Positions 49,709 to 58,685 of a stretch of DNA of 64,000 bases are shown in pieces (position 1 is the stretch's first letter; each line of letters starts with the position of its first letter). The stretch is from NCBI GenBank assembly GCA_035308165.1, contig DATGHC010000021.1, forward strand, positions 1-64,000, read 5' to 3'. The position numbers were made by a program, and so were the translations under genes. The notes under the pieces were generated by a model. The model ran no database searches. It saw only the letters and a list, made by a program, of their open reading frames with translations, and was not told the DNA's origin. This stretch comes from DASTCZ01 sp035308165. Lineage in GTDB: Bacteria > Acidobacteriota > Terriglobia > Acidiferrales > UBA7541.

Positions 49709-52700
49709 ACTTTTCCAAAGCTCGGCATTTCGGGATTCGGATTGCGCAGCCGCGCCTGGTAACTTGTCCTCGGACGCGTATTCAGCTCGGCCAGCAGCGT
49801 GTAATCGCGCGGACCGGCCTTTAGCTTTGCCACACGGCTGTTCTTGTCATTGATGTTCCCGAACACAATTGCCTGCGCCGGGCATACCGCTTCACACGCA
49901 GTCACGATTTCGCCGTCCCGCACGCTGCGATCCTGCTTTTCCGTTTCGATTTTCGCCGCCTGAATCCGCTGTACGCAATAAGTGCACTTCTCCATCACGC
50001 CGCGGCTCCGCACGGTCACGTTCGGATTCCGCAGCGCCTTCATCGAATCCGTGGTGTAATCGGAGAAAAGTCCAAAATTGAATCGCCGGACTTTGTAGGG
50101 GCAATTGTTGGAGCAGTACCGCGTGCCCACGCAGCGGTTGTATACCATCTCATTCAATCCCTCGGGACTGTGAACCGTAGCGCCGACGGGACAGACGCCT
50201 TCGCACGGCGCGTTTTCGCACTGCATGCACGGCACTGGCTCAAAATAAGTTTCCGGCCGGTCGATGTCTCCACGGAAATAAGTGTCCACGCGCAGCCAGT
50301 GCATTTCGCGCCCGCGGATCACTTCCTCCTTGCCCACCACAGGAATATTGTTTTCCGCCTGGCAAGCCACCACGCACGCGCCGCAGCCCACGCACTTGTT
50401 CAAATCAATCGCCATCCCCCAGGCATAGCCGTTGTATTCAAATCCCGGATAGAGAGACAGCTCTTTCGGCGGAGTTGGCTCCGCCATTTCCTGCGCGAAT
50501 TTCGGATTCTTCTTGAACTCGTCGAGCGTGCCGATGCGCACCAGATCGCGCGCGAAGGCGTTCTGGCTTTCCATGTCTACTTGGCCGACCGGCATGCCGT
50601 TGCCTGTCTCAATAATGTTGTGGTGCTGAGTCGCCGCGAGAGGATATGTCTTACCGGTCTTCCTAATCTCTGGGTCGAACTCCATTCGGAGCCTGGACCA
50701 GGTTTGGATCTGGTATGCGTTGAAGCCAACCCCCGTGCCGAGCCGACCGGCCCGCCGTCGGCCGTAGCCTAGATGGAGAGTTACCGAATTATTTGCGTGT
50801 CCCGGAACGATCCAAACAGGAGCTTCAATGGCCCGCTGATGAAATGCGATTTCGATGACCTCACCGTTTTTGACTCCCAAGCTCTGAGCTGTTGCAGGGC
50901 TTAATTGAGCCGAGTTGTCCCAAGTGAGTTTGGTGATTGGCTTCGGCGCCTCCTGCAACCATCCGTTGTTCGCCGACCTACCATCACCAATGGTAGGGTC
51001 AGGGCGATAAACAATTTCAATCTTCTCCGGTGGAATTGAAACCAATCCTTCGCCCGCGCCAGCATCTCCACAATCAAATGAACAAAGCGTCGCCCCTGGC
51101 TTGACTGTTCGCGGTTCGTAAGCTGTTCCAACCACTACCCCGTCGTGGAGTGATGTCTGCCAAAACTCGTCGAAATCTATTTCGCTGCGCTGTTTCTTCC
51201 AATAGTCACGAACCAAATCGTAGTCAGTTTTGTCCGATTGTCCTTGAAAGGCGGCAAGAATTCCGCGAGAGGTCTTGCCATCGTAGATTGGAGCGATGAG
51301 CGGCTGGATGAAACTCAGCGTCCCATCATAGGCTCGCGCATCACCCCACGATTCGAGGACATGCGCCGCAGGAATATGCCAATGGCACAATTCGGCGGTT
51401 TCGTCTTCATAAAGACCTAAATGGGCGCGAAATGGAATCTTGAGAATCTTTCGAGAAAAATCCAGAAAATCAGGTGCAGAGTAAGCGGGATTTGCGCCGA
51501 AGATGAACAGTGCCTGAACGTGGCCGGCGTCCATGTCGCTCGTCAACCGCATAAGACCTTCATCTATATCGGGCACAGCCTCTAACGGATCCGTATAAAT
51601 CAACGTGTTTCCGACGCTTCCGAGAGCGGAATTAATCTCGTGGGCAATCGCGTGAACCGCGGGCGGCTGACTTTCACCGACTAACAGGACGCACTTTCCC
51701 CTGTTTTTGAGTAAGTCTCCCGCCAATGCAGAGATCCACTTATGTTGCATGCTCTTCCGGCCCTCAAAGCCTTTGGCTTGAGGAACCTGCAATTCCGCAG
51801 CAAGCGCGCTCGCGAAAGTTCCTATGTCCGCAAACCTCATCGCAAGTCGATGGTCGGCCATCGCCCCAGTCGTCGTCACCCCTTGCTCGACGACATAGAG
51901 CCTGTTCATTTTTGAAGGCGCGCCTTCGGCATTTCGGCGCGCTGCGAAATCACGTGCGTAGCGCATTGCACCCGGCCCCGAGTATAGAAAATCGGAATCG
52001 AGGGAGAGGATCACGTCGGCCTTGTCAATTCGGTAGACAGTATTCATGCGTTGGCCGAACGCCATTAAAGCGCCCTCCAACACATTCGCCCTCGAACAGG
52101 GCTCCCACTGATGCCACTGCGCTAGTGGAAACTCCTTTAGCAGCGCCTGAATCTGCGCCCCAAGCGACGGCGACGTAATCGTCTCCGTAAGAATCCGCAG
52201 ACCCGCGCCCTTGGTGGCCAGAAAATTCGTCCGCAAATCGGCCACCTGCGAAAGAAACGCAGTCCAACTGCTGATGCGCCCCTCGTGAATCACCGATTGC
52301 GACCGGTCGGGATCGTACAAATCCAGAATCGAAGCCTGTGCAAAAATATCCGTCGCGCCCAGGCTTCCCGGATGCAGCGGATTCCCTTCAATCTTCGTCG
52401 GCCGCCCCATGTGGCTTTCAACCAGAATCCCCGTCGCCACTCCTTGCTGCACAAATGAAGTCGCGTAAAACAGCGGCTTCCCCGGAATAATTTCCTCGGG
52501 CGCCCGCACATAGGGAACAATTTTCTGGTCGGGCATTTTCGTGCAGCCCGAAAGCCCAGCGAGCGCCGCCGAGGCCGCCATCCATTTCAGAACATCGCGC
52601 CGCGGCACCCCATCCGATTCCTGCGCGGGGTCGTGCGGAAATTCATGCTCCAGAAACGCGCGATGCTCCGGCGTCTCCGCCAATTCTTCCAGCCCGCGCC

Positions 52701-52785
52701 ACAATCGGTTCGCGCCGAACGCTTCTTGCTTCGCACGGATCGCTTCCAGATCCATCCGCGTATTCGAGTTGGGCTTCATGGTCAT
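49705..52785 (-). CDS. actB: Alternative complex III iron-sulfur/molybdopterin-like subunit ActB
   Basis: The 1026-residue protein combines an ActB1 half (molybdopterin-oxidoreductase fold, without an obvious Mo-coordinating residue) with a C-terminal ferredoxin-like ActB2 half. The Fe-S part starts at about residue 798 with CVGCGACVVACQ, followed by CMQCENAPCEGVCP, CVGTRYCSNNCP, and CTYC with CEAVCP, the Cys sets for four clusters. The N-terminus has a twin-arginine signal (RRDVLKWMAASAALAGLSGC, Arg62-63), followed by a Cys that could be lipid-modified. The ATG at 52785 is 1 bp after the actA stop. The protein sits on the periplasmic face and links quinol oxidation to the haem subunits. Positions 51700-52100 encode the central ActB1 region with normal similarity. 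Confidence 0.94.
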   Translation of the reverse strand: MTMKPNSNTRMDLEAIRAKQEAFGANRLWRGLEELAETPEHRAFLEHEFPHDPAQESDGVPRRDVLKWMAASAALAGLSGCTKMPDQKIVPYVRAPEEIIPGKPLFYATSFVQQGVATGILVESHMGRPTKIEGNPLHPGSLGATDIFAQASILDLYDPDRSQSVIHEGRISSWTAFLSQVADLRTNFLATKGAGLRILTETITSPSLGAQIQALLKEFPLAQWHQWEPCSRANVLEGALMAFGQRMNTVYRIDKADVILSLDSDFLYSGPGAMRYARDFAARRNAEGAPSKMNRLYVVEQGVTTTGAMADHRLAMRFADIGTFASALAAELQVPQAKGFEGRKSMQHKWISALAGDLLKNRGKCVLLVGESQPPAVHAIAHEINSALGSVGNTLIYTDPLEAVPDIDEGLMRLTSDMDAGHVQALFIFGANPAYSAPDFLDFSRKILKIPFRAHLGLYEDETAELCHWHIPAAHVLESWGDARAYDGTLSFIQPLIAPIYDGKTSRGILAAFQGQSDKTDYDLVRDYWKKQRSEIDFDEFWQTSLHDGVVVGTAYEPRTVKPGATLCSFDCGDAGAGEGLVSIPPEKIEIVYRPDPTIGDGRSANNGWLQEAPKPITKLTWDNSAQLSPATAQSLGVKNGEVIEIAFHQRAIEAPVWIVPGHANNSVTLHLGYGRRRAGRLGTGVGFNAYQIQTWSRLRMEFDPEIRKTGKTYPLAATQHHNIIETGNGMPVGQVDMESQNAFARDLVRIGTLDEFKKNPKFAQEMAEPTPPKELSLYPGFEYNGYAWGMAIDLNKCVGCGACVVACQAENNIPVVGKEEVIRGREMHWLRVDTYFRGDIDRPETYFEPVPCMQCENAPCEGVCPVGATVHSPEGLNEMVYNRCVGTRYCSNNCPYKVRRFNFGLFSDYTTDSMKALRNPNVTVRSRGVMEKCTYCVQRIQAAKIETEKQDRSVRDGEIVTACEAVCPAQAIVFGNINDKNSRVAKLKAGPRDYTLLAELNTRPRTSYQARLRNPNPEMPSFGKV

Positions 52786-52786
52786 T

Positions 52787-53437
52787 TCATCTATGGCACG
52801 TCGAGCAGTTTGTGAGCGACTGAATCTTGTATTCCTTCACCAGCTTCTTCCCCAGCTCCTCCTGGTTTTCCGGCGCCTGGTAGCGAATGTTGAAGACCTG
52901 ATCCCGCGGCCGCACATATTTCTCGGGAGCCCGATGGCAATCCAGGCACCAGCCCATCTGCAGCGTGTTCGCGCGCCAGGTGAGCGGCATGTCACCCACC
53001 GGCCCGTGGCAGGTCACGCATCCAATTCCTTTGTTCACGTGGATGCTGTGATTGAAATAGACAAAGTCCGGGACGGCGTTCACCCGAATCCACTCAATGG
53101 ATTTGTCGTCGCGGTAGCTCGCGCGCACCGGCTCCAGCATCGGACTGTTCACCCAGATCTGCGAATGGCAGGTCATGCACGTTTGCGTGGGAGGCATCCC
53201 CGCCGCCGAAGAATTCTCCACCGCAGTGTGGCAGTACCGGCAATCCAGCCCCAGCTCACCAACGTGATGCTTGTGGCTGAAAGGAATCGGCTGGTCTTTC
53301 GCGACGTTCACTTCCGTCACATACGGCGACGCCGAAAGTTCGTAAACCGCCCATCCCAGCAGAGCGATAATAAATGCCGCACCATAAATGCTCAGCCGGG
53401 CAATGGTGTTGGTGCTCCGATGGAAGACTTGGGCCAT
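52787..53437 (-). CDS. actA: Alternative complex III pentahaem cytochrome c subunit ActA
   Basis: The 216-residue protein has an N-terminal membrane helix (LSIYGAAFIIALLGWAVYEL) and five CXXCH haem sites: Cys66-His70, Cys87-His91, Cys140-His144, Cys164-His168 and Cys211-His215. The last site ends one residue before the stop, so no C-terminal tail exists. Conserved His outside the motifs (FSHKHHVGELGLDC, FNHSIHVNKG) can be the distal ligands. In ACIII these haems take electrons from the Fe-S subunit and deliver them to ActE and the oxidase. It is 31 bp after actC and 1 bp before actB. Confidence 0.95.
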   Translation of the reverse strand: MAQVFHRSTNTIARLSIYGAAFIIALLGWAVYELSASPYVTEVNVAKDQPIPFSHKHHVGELGLDCRYCHTAVENSSAAGMPPTQTCMTCHSQIWVNSPMLEPVRASYRDDKSIEWIRVNAVPDFVYFNHSIHVNKGIGCVTCHGPVGDMPLTWRANTLQMGWCLDCHRAPEKYVRPRDQVFNIRYQAPENQEELGKKLVKEYKIQSLTNCSTCHR

Positions 53438-53468
53438 AAAATCAATTTACGCCGCGCTTTCCGGCGCG

Positions 53469-54830
53469 CTAATTCGTTTTCTTCTCCTCCGTGGTTTCAT
53501 CCACCAGCACACGCATCTCCGAAATGGAAATAATCGGAAGGAACCGGATAAACAGGAACAACAACGTCAGAAATAGCCCCACGGTCCCGGCAAACGTCGC
53601 CCAATCCCACCGGGTCGGAATATACATTCCCCACGCGGACGGCAGAAAATCGCGATGCAAGCTGGTGACCACGATAATGAAACGCTCCAGCCACATGCCC
53701 ACATTCACAATCAGAGAAATCACAAACAGCTTGGCCACATTTGTCCGCACGCGCTTAATCCACAACAACTGAGGAATGGCAATATTGCACGAAATCAGCA
53801 ACCAATAAAAAGGCGCGTACGGCCCGCCAAAGCGGTTCAGCATCATGAAATGGTCGTATTTGTTTCCGCTGTAAAACGCGCCGAAGGTTTCCATCATGTA
53901 GCCGTAAGCCACAATCAATCCCGTGGCCAGCATCACCTTGGCCATGTTCTCGAGATGCCTCATGGTGATGAAATCTTCCAGCCCGTAAAACTTCCGAATG
54001 GGAATCGCAAGCGTCATGACCATCGCAAATCCGGAATAAATCGCTCCGGCCACAAAGTAAGGAGGAAAAATCGTGGTATGCCACCCGGGCACAATGGCGA
54101 CGGCAAAGTCGAAGCTCACCACCGTATGCACGGACACCACCAGCGGAGTCGCCAGTCCCGCAAGCAATAGAGACGCAGTCTCGTAGCGATGCCAGTGGAC
54201 CGCCGACCCGCGCCAGCCCATCGCGAAAATTCCGTAAAACACTTTCGCCCAGCGCTTGCGAGCCTTGTCGCGCAGAGTAGCCAGGTCCGGGATCAATCCC
54301 ACAAACCAGAACATCAGCGACACAGTCGCGTACGTGGACACTGCGAACACATCCCAAACCAGCGGGCTGCGAAATTGCGGCCACAAATACATGGTGTTGG
54401 GATAGGGCGCCATCCAATAGAACAGCCACGGCCTCCCCATATGCAGCAGGGGAAACAACCCCGCGCACGAAACCGCGAAGAGCGTCATCGCTTCTGCGAA
54501 CCGGTTGATGGAGGTGCGCCATTTCTGCCGCAGCAGTAACAGGATTGCCGAAATCAGAGTACCGGCATGGCCGATCCCGATCCACCACACGAAATTGACG
54601 ATGGCGAATCCCCAGCCAATCGGAATGTTGATGCCCCAGATTCTCGTGCCGGCAATCAGCAGGTAAGCCACCGCGTAATTCAGCAGCATCAACAGTGCGA
54701 AGGCGATCGCAAAGCCGAAATACCACCCTCGGGGGGTGTGCCTCCTCAGAACAATGGAGCTGATTTTGTCAGTGACCGAGGCGTATGTGTGCCCCGGTTC
54801 AATTACTGGCGGATTTTGCGCGGATTCCAT
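53469..54830 (-). CDS. actC: Alternative complex III quinone-binding subunit ActC (NrfD-like)
   Basis: The 453-residue NrfD-like protein has about ten membrane helices and ACIII-type stretches (WWIGIGHAGTLISAILLLLR; WRTSINRFAEAMTLFAVSCA; FPLLHMGRPWLFYWMAPYPN; AIVPGWHTTIFPPYFVAGAI). It is the first gene of the operon, ahead of actA and actB, whereas actC usually follows actB in described clusters. The ATG at 54830 has only weak ribosome-site support (CCGGTAG). The gene begins 256 bp before the divergent polysaccharide genes, so the operon promoter should be in that gap. Confidence 0.94.
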   Translation of the reverse strand: MESAQNPPVIEPGHTYASVTDKISSIVLRRHTPRGWYFGFAIAFALLMLLNYAVAYLLIAGTRIWGINIPIGWGFAIVNFVWWIGIGHAGTLISAILLLLRQKWRTSINRFAEAMTLFAVSCAGLFPLLHMGRPWLFYWMAPYPNTMYLWPQFRSPLVWDVFAVSTYATVSLMFWFVGLIPDLATLRDKARKRWAKVFYGIFAMGWRGSAVHWHRYETASLLLAGLATPLVVSVHTVVSFDFAVAIVPGWHTTIFPPYFVAGAIYSGFAMVMTLAIPIRKFYGLEDFITMRHLENMAKVMLATGLIVAYGYMMETFGAFYSGNKYDHFMMLNRFGGPYAPFYWLLISCNIAIPQLLWIKRVRTNVAKLFVISLIVNVGMWLERFIIVVTSLHRDFLPSAWGMYIPTRWDWATFAGTVGLFLTLLFLFIRFLPIISISEMRVLVDETTEEKKTN

Positions 54831-55086
54831 CTACCGGAAAATGGATTCAAGGACGAAATGGAAAAACGAGAATAGCTCCGAACCTGAGATGATGCAACCT
54901 CTGGGGAGTGCAATTCCCAGGATTTGCTTTCAGTGCGAAGGCTGGTTGCGTGGGGACAATCAAAACTTCAAACCTGTTATGACTTGAAACATGAGTCAAA
55001 CTTTCCGGTGGACATATATCCGGCCCGCACGTGAAATGGATCTTGCGCGCAACCTTACTGGAAGCGCGAGGGTTCGCTCCTGAAAA
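54831..55086. promoter_or_regulatory. Divergent gap between the respiratory operon and the polysaccharide genes
   Basis: These 256 bp separate actC (leftward) from the membrane glycosyltransferase gene (rightward). I see no clean -35/-10 pair for either side. A short dyad TGACT/AGTCA (around 54981-54999) surrounds an 8- to 9-bp spacer and could be an operator, but this is weak. Confidence 0.25.
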
Positions 55087-56811
55087 ATGTTCTCCTCTTT
55101 ACATGAAATTTGGTCATTGAATTCAGATTGGGTGATCTTGGCCGCGGCCTTGATCCTGGCTTCGTGCTGGCCCCTGCTGGGCAATTCATTGTTGGCTCCT
55201 CTTGAAAGGGCTTGCGAACATTTTGCGGCGCACAAGAAACTCGCCGTGGTGACTGCCTTCTTCGTCCCCATCTTGATTCGATTGAGCCTGTTACCGATTT
55301 TTCCCATCCGGCCGCCTGGCGTTCACGATGAATTCAGTTATCTGCTGGCTGCGGATACCTTTGCGCACGGGCGATTGGCAAATCCTCCGCATCCGTTGTG
55401 GATATTCTTCGATACGTTCCATGTCTTACAGCATCCCACATACTCTTCAATGTATCCTCCCGCGCAGGGGGCGGTGATCGCGCTCGGTCAGTTGCTGGGC
55501 AATCCATGGATTGGAGTTTTGCTCAGCATGGGCGCGATGTTTGCCGCATTACTGTGGATGCTGCAAGGCTGGTTCCCTCCGAAGTGGGCTTTGTTGGGGG
55601 CAGCTTTGCCACTTTTTCAATTCGGAATTTTTAGCTACTGGATGAACAGCTATTGGGGCGGTGCGGTCGCAACGCTGGGTGCCGCTTTGGTAATCGGTGC
55701 TTATCCCCGAATACTGCGAAAACACCGTTTCCGCGACGCCGTGCTGCTGGGATTGGGAACATGTATCCTGGCAAACAGCCGTCCTTTTGAGGGGCTGATC
55801 TTTTTTCTTCCCGTGGCCATTGCACTGACGTACTGGCTTTTCAGTCGCAAAAGTCCCGGCTGGCGGATATCTGCGCGGGACATAGTGATCCCCTTGGGCA
55901 CCGTGCTGGCGCTTGGGTTGGTTTTTGTCCTTTATTACAACTGGAGAGTTACGCTTAGCCCGTTTTCCTTTCCCCATACTCTGGATGACCAGCAACATTT
56001 GACCGTGTCAAATTTTGTCTGGGGATCCAGCCAAAAACCAATGCAATACTTGAATCATCAGTTTGACGTCTTCTACAACCACTACGCGCGCAACCAATTC
56101 CTGCACACCTGGGAAGACTTTGGGCGCATCTCCTGGAAGAAAGTGACCGATTTTCAGGATTTCTATTTGGGAATTCCCCTGGTGACCCCGTTGTTGGCGC
56201 TTCCCCGCGTATTCTTTGACCGTCGCGTCCAGCTGCTTGCCCTGCAATTCATGCTCTGTGCCGCCATGATGCTGACCGTCATTTATTTCAATCCTCACTA
56301 CGCGGCGCCTGCATTCGCCGCGTTTCTTTGCCTGCTGGTTCAGATGTTCCGTCATATCCGACGGTGGAAATTCCGCGGCGCTGTGGTGGGCATTGGGATA
56401 ACGCGGGCGATCTTCTTGCTAACCGCGGCGGCGGTCCCTATTTGCATTTATCATTCAGCGATTGACCCAAAAACGAATTACGGCCTCGGTGCGGGCGAGC
56501 CGAACTGGCAGCGAGCTGAATTGGCAGGGCAGCTCGACGCGATGGACGGACAGCACCTGGTGATCGTCAGGTATTCACAGACCCACCACAATGTCCATCA
56601 CGAATGGGTCTACAACGCGGCGGACATCGACCATGCCAAAATTGTTTGGGCCAGGGAAATCCCCGGCGTCGACCTGAATGCGCTCTTAGATTATTTCAAA
56701 GGACGAAAGACGTGGATCGTTGAACCTGATACTTCCCATCCCTTGCTCTCTCCCTATAATCCAGGAATAGCGGTCCCGCCAAATACGGAAAACAGGTTGC
56801 CGGCGCCATGA
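55087..56811 (+). CDS. Polytopic membrane protein, GT-C glycosyltransferase-like
   Basis: The 574-residue protein has about ten or eleven helices. A first-loop motif HDEFSYLLAADTFAHGRLAN, with acidic Asp-Glu, is the arrangement used by GT-C (ArnT/PMT-like) enzymes to bind the lipid-phosphate sugar donor; a second loop holds SMYPPAQGAVIALGQ. A large C-terminal soluble part (from about 460) contains HHNVHHEWVYNAADIDHAKI. Such proteins transfer sugars from polyprenyl phosphate to glycolipid or protein; the acceptor here is unknown. Its stop overlaps the next gene by 4 bp. No ribosome site precedes the ATG at 55087. Confidence 0.72.
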   Translation: MFSSLHEIWSLNSDWVILAAALILASCWPLLGNSLLAPLERACEHFAAHKKLAVVTAFFVPILIRLSLLPIFPIRPPGVHDEFSYLLAADTFAHGRLANPPHPLWIFFDTFHVLQHPTYSSMYPPAQGAVIALGQLLGNPWIGVLLSMGAMFAALLWMLQGWFPPKWALLGAALPLFQFGIFSYWMNSYWGGAVATLGAALVIGAYPRILRKHRFRDAVLLGLGTCILANSRPFEGLIFFLPVAIALTYWLFSRKSPGWRISARDIVIPLGTVLALGLVFVLYYNWRVTLSPFSFPHTLDDQQHLTVSNFVWGSSQKPMQYLNHQFDVFYNHYARNQFLHTWEDFGRISWKKVTDFQDFYLGIPLVTPLLALPRVFFDRRVQLLALQFMLCAAMMLTVIYFNPHYAAPAFAAFLCLLVQMFRHIRRWKFRGAVVGIGITRAIFLLTAAAVPICIYHSAIDPKTNYGLGAGEPNWQRAELAGQLDAMDGQHLVIVRYSQTHHNVHHEWVYNAADIDHAKIVWAREIPGVDLNALLDYFKGRKTWIVEPDTSHPLLSPYNPGIAVPPNTENRLPAP

Positions 56812-58376
56812 GGAATGCCTCCAGTATCCAGAGCGAAAACGGGATGGCTCACTCCTCTCCTTCATTTTCCAGTTTCGACTTCGAGAAGCTTTCGTCATGG
56901 GCACTGGCCGCTCTCATTGGTTACGCTGCGGTCAGAAACGTATTTGAAGCCCTGACCAAGCCATTCTGGTATGACGAGATTTGTACCTGGGTCATCGTTC
57001 ATCAGCCAGGGGTTTCCCGGATGTGGGAGGCACTGGCACACGCGGTAGACGGTCAGCCCCTCGGTTATTATCTTCTGGAGCGGCTTGCATCCGTCTTCGT
57101 GGTCAATGAACAGATTTCCTTTCGCATCCCTTCGATTCTCGGACTCGCCGTGGTGACTTTGTGCCTGTTCCTGTTTGTAAAATTGCGCAGTAACAGTTTG
57201 ACTGCGTTCATTTGTGCCGCGATTCCGTTGTTTACAGTGCTCTTCGATCCCTACGCGGTGGAAGCCCGGCCCTACAGCGTGGTCGTGGCCTGCATTGCCT
57301 TCGCCTTAGTGTGCTATCAACGGGCGCCGGCAATTCCATGGTTGATTCTCATGGGCGCGAGTTTCGCTCTCGCGCAGGCATTCCACTACTATGCGATTGT
57401 TTCCTTCTTTCCCTTCATCGTGTCTGAATCTGTCCTTTTGGTCAGGCGTCGGAAACTGCGTTGGACCGTTTGGCTGGCATTCTCTAGCGGGTTGCTTCCG
57501 CTGGCGGGCTTCTGGAGTTTGTTGTCGAAGTTCAGGGCTTACTACGGATCGCACTACTGGGCGGTGCCAAGCCTGGATGGCGCAAAATCCAGTTATGGAT
57601 GGTTCTTCAATCTGTCACCCGCTTGGGGCCTAAACATCGCAGGTCTCGCCGTAATCATGGTATTGGTCAAATTGCTGTTTGATATGCGCCGCCACACCGG
57701 CGCGGAATACGCGGGAGTGGATTTAGTCCACGAACGTACGCTCGCGTTGGGATTCCTGGCGCTGCCCTTCGTGGGTTTCATAGTCTCAGATCTTGCTCAT
57801 GGCGGCATGACGGTGCGGTACGTTATGCCGACAATACTGGGTTTCCCCCTGGCTGCCGGTTACGTTCTTCCGCCGATCAAGCGCAAAAGCGTCGCCCTTA
57901 TCGGAATTCTCGCCCTTCTTCTCGCTTTCACGCTCCAGGAAAGGCGATTTTGGGTTTCTTACCCGCGCATTTTCGTTTCTCCAGCTGATTCAGTTCAGGA
58001 ATTGGTGGCTTCGGCCGGTCATCCGGATCTCCCTGTCGTTGTTTCTCACCCTCATGATTTCTTGCAACTCGCACATTATGCCTCTCCGGATTGGCGCGGG
58101 CGATTCGTTTCGGTCGTGGATCCGGTCGAAGCAGTCATTTACACAGGTAGCGATACGGCCGACAGGGAACTGCAAGTCATGAGGGATTACACACCGCTCC
58201 AGGTTTACGACTTCGACGAATTCGCAAGAGTGCATCCTGCTTTTCTGTTGTATTCGAGCAATGCCGGAATGGGCCTCGATTGGTGGGGCATCAAGCTGTT
58301 TCGGAGCGGATACAAGCTGAAATTGGTGGCTATGAAAGACTTCTACCACAGAGTCTTCCTGGTCACTCAGAAATAA
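56808..58376 (+). CDS. Polytopic GT-C/GT39-like membrane protein
   Basis: The 522-residue protein has about nine to eleven helices and the PMT/ArnT-like first loop FWYDEICTWVIVHQPG (Asp-Glu again), followed by HAVDGQPLGYYLLERL, VEARPYSVVVAC and a soluble end. Its ATG overlaps the previous stop (ATGA), consistent with a pair working together; a second ATG at 56844 exists. Like its neighbour it probably uses polyprenyl-phosphate sugars. The gene is followed by a 309-bp gap. Confidence 0.72.
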   Translation: MRNASSIQSENGMAHSSPSFSSFDFEKLSSWALAALIGYAAVRNVFEALTKPFWYDEICTWVIVHQPGVSRMWEALAHAVDGQPLGYYLLERLASVFVVNEQISFRIPSILGLAVVTLCLFLFVKLRSNSLTAFICAAIPLFTVLFDPYAVEARPYSVVVACIAFALVCYQRAPAIPWLILMGASFALAQAFHYYAIVSFFPFIVSESVLLVRRRKLRWTVWLAFSSGLLPLAGFWSLLSKFRAYYGSHYWAVPSLDGAKSSYGWFFNLSPAWGLNIAGLAVIMVLVKLLFDMRRHTGAEYAGVDLVHERTLALGFLALPFVGFIVSDLAHGGMTVRYVMPTILGFPLAAGYVLPPIKRKSVALIGILALLLAFTLQERRFWVSYPRIFVSPADSVQELVASAGHPDLPVVVSHPHDFLQLAHYASPDWRGRFVSVVDPVEAVIYTGSDTADRELQVMRDYTPLQVYDFDEFARVHPAFLLYSSNAGMGLDWWGIKLFRSGYKLKLVAMKDFYHRVFLVTQK

Positions 58377-58685
58377 AGGCTTCTGTGAAAACCCGCGGCC
58401 AGACGTGAATTGTGTCTGTATTGAATCGCAGGCGAGACGATGCCCGTTCTCTGAATTAACAATTCAAAGATGTCAACATCCAATTGTACCAATCAGGAAC
58501 AAACGAATCCGGAGAGCGTAGACGCACTTGCTCCGCCATGCCAGAATTCTTAACGGCTGCTTGGTCCGACCATTGGGCGAGCAGCCACTAGGAGTCTTGT
58601 CTTCAGGCGCTGGAAGGATTCTTCTTCGGACGTGTACGCGTCGAAGAATAATGGCGAAGCGGTCCCGATCCCTTGGTAATCGAGA
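58377..58685 (+). other. 309-bp gap upstream of the nucleotide-sugar dehydrogenase gene
   Basis: No gene or tRNA is seen. The gap contains a small palindrome GAATT-AAC-AATTC (58453-58465) and a stronger imperfect hairpin TTCTTC-G-GACG/CGTC-GAAGAA (58622-58648, one bulged G, six-base loop TGTACG), which ends 37 bp before the next ATG and may shape that gene's leader. No confident promoter is visible. Confidence 0.4.
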
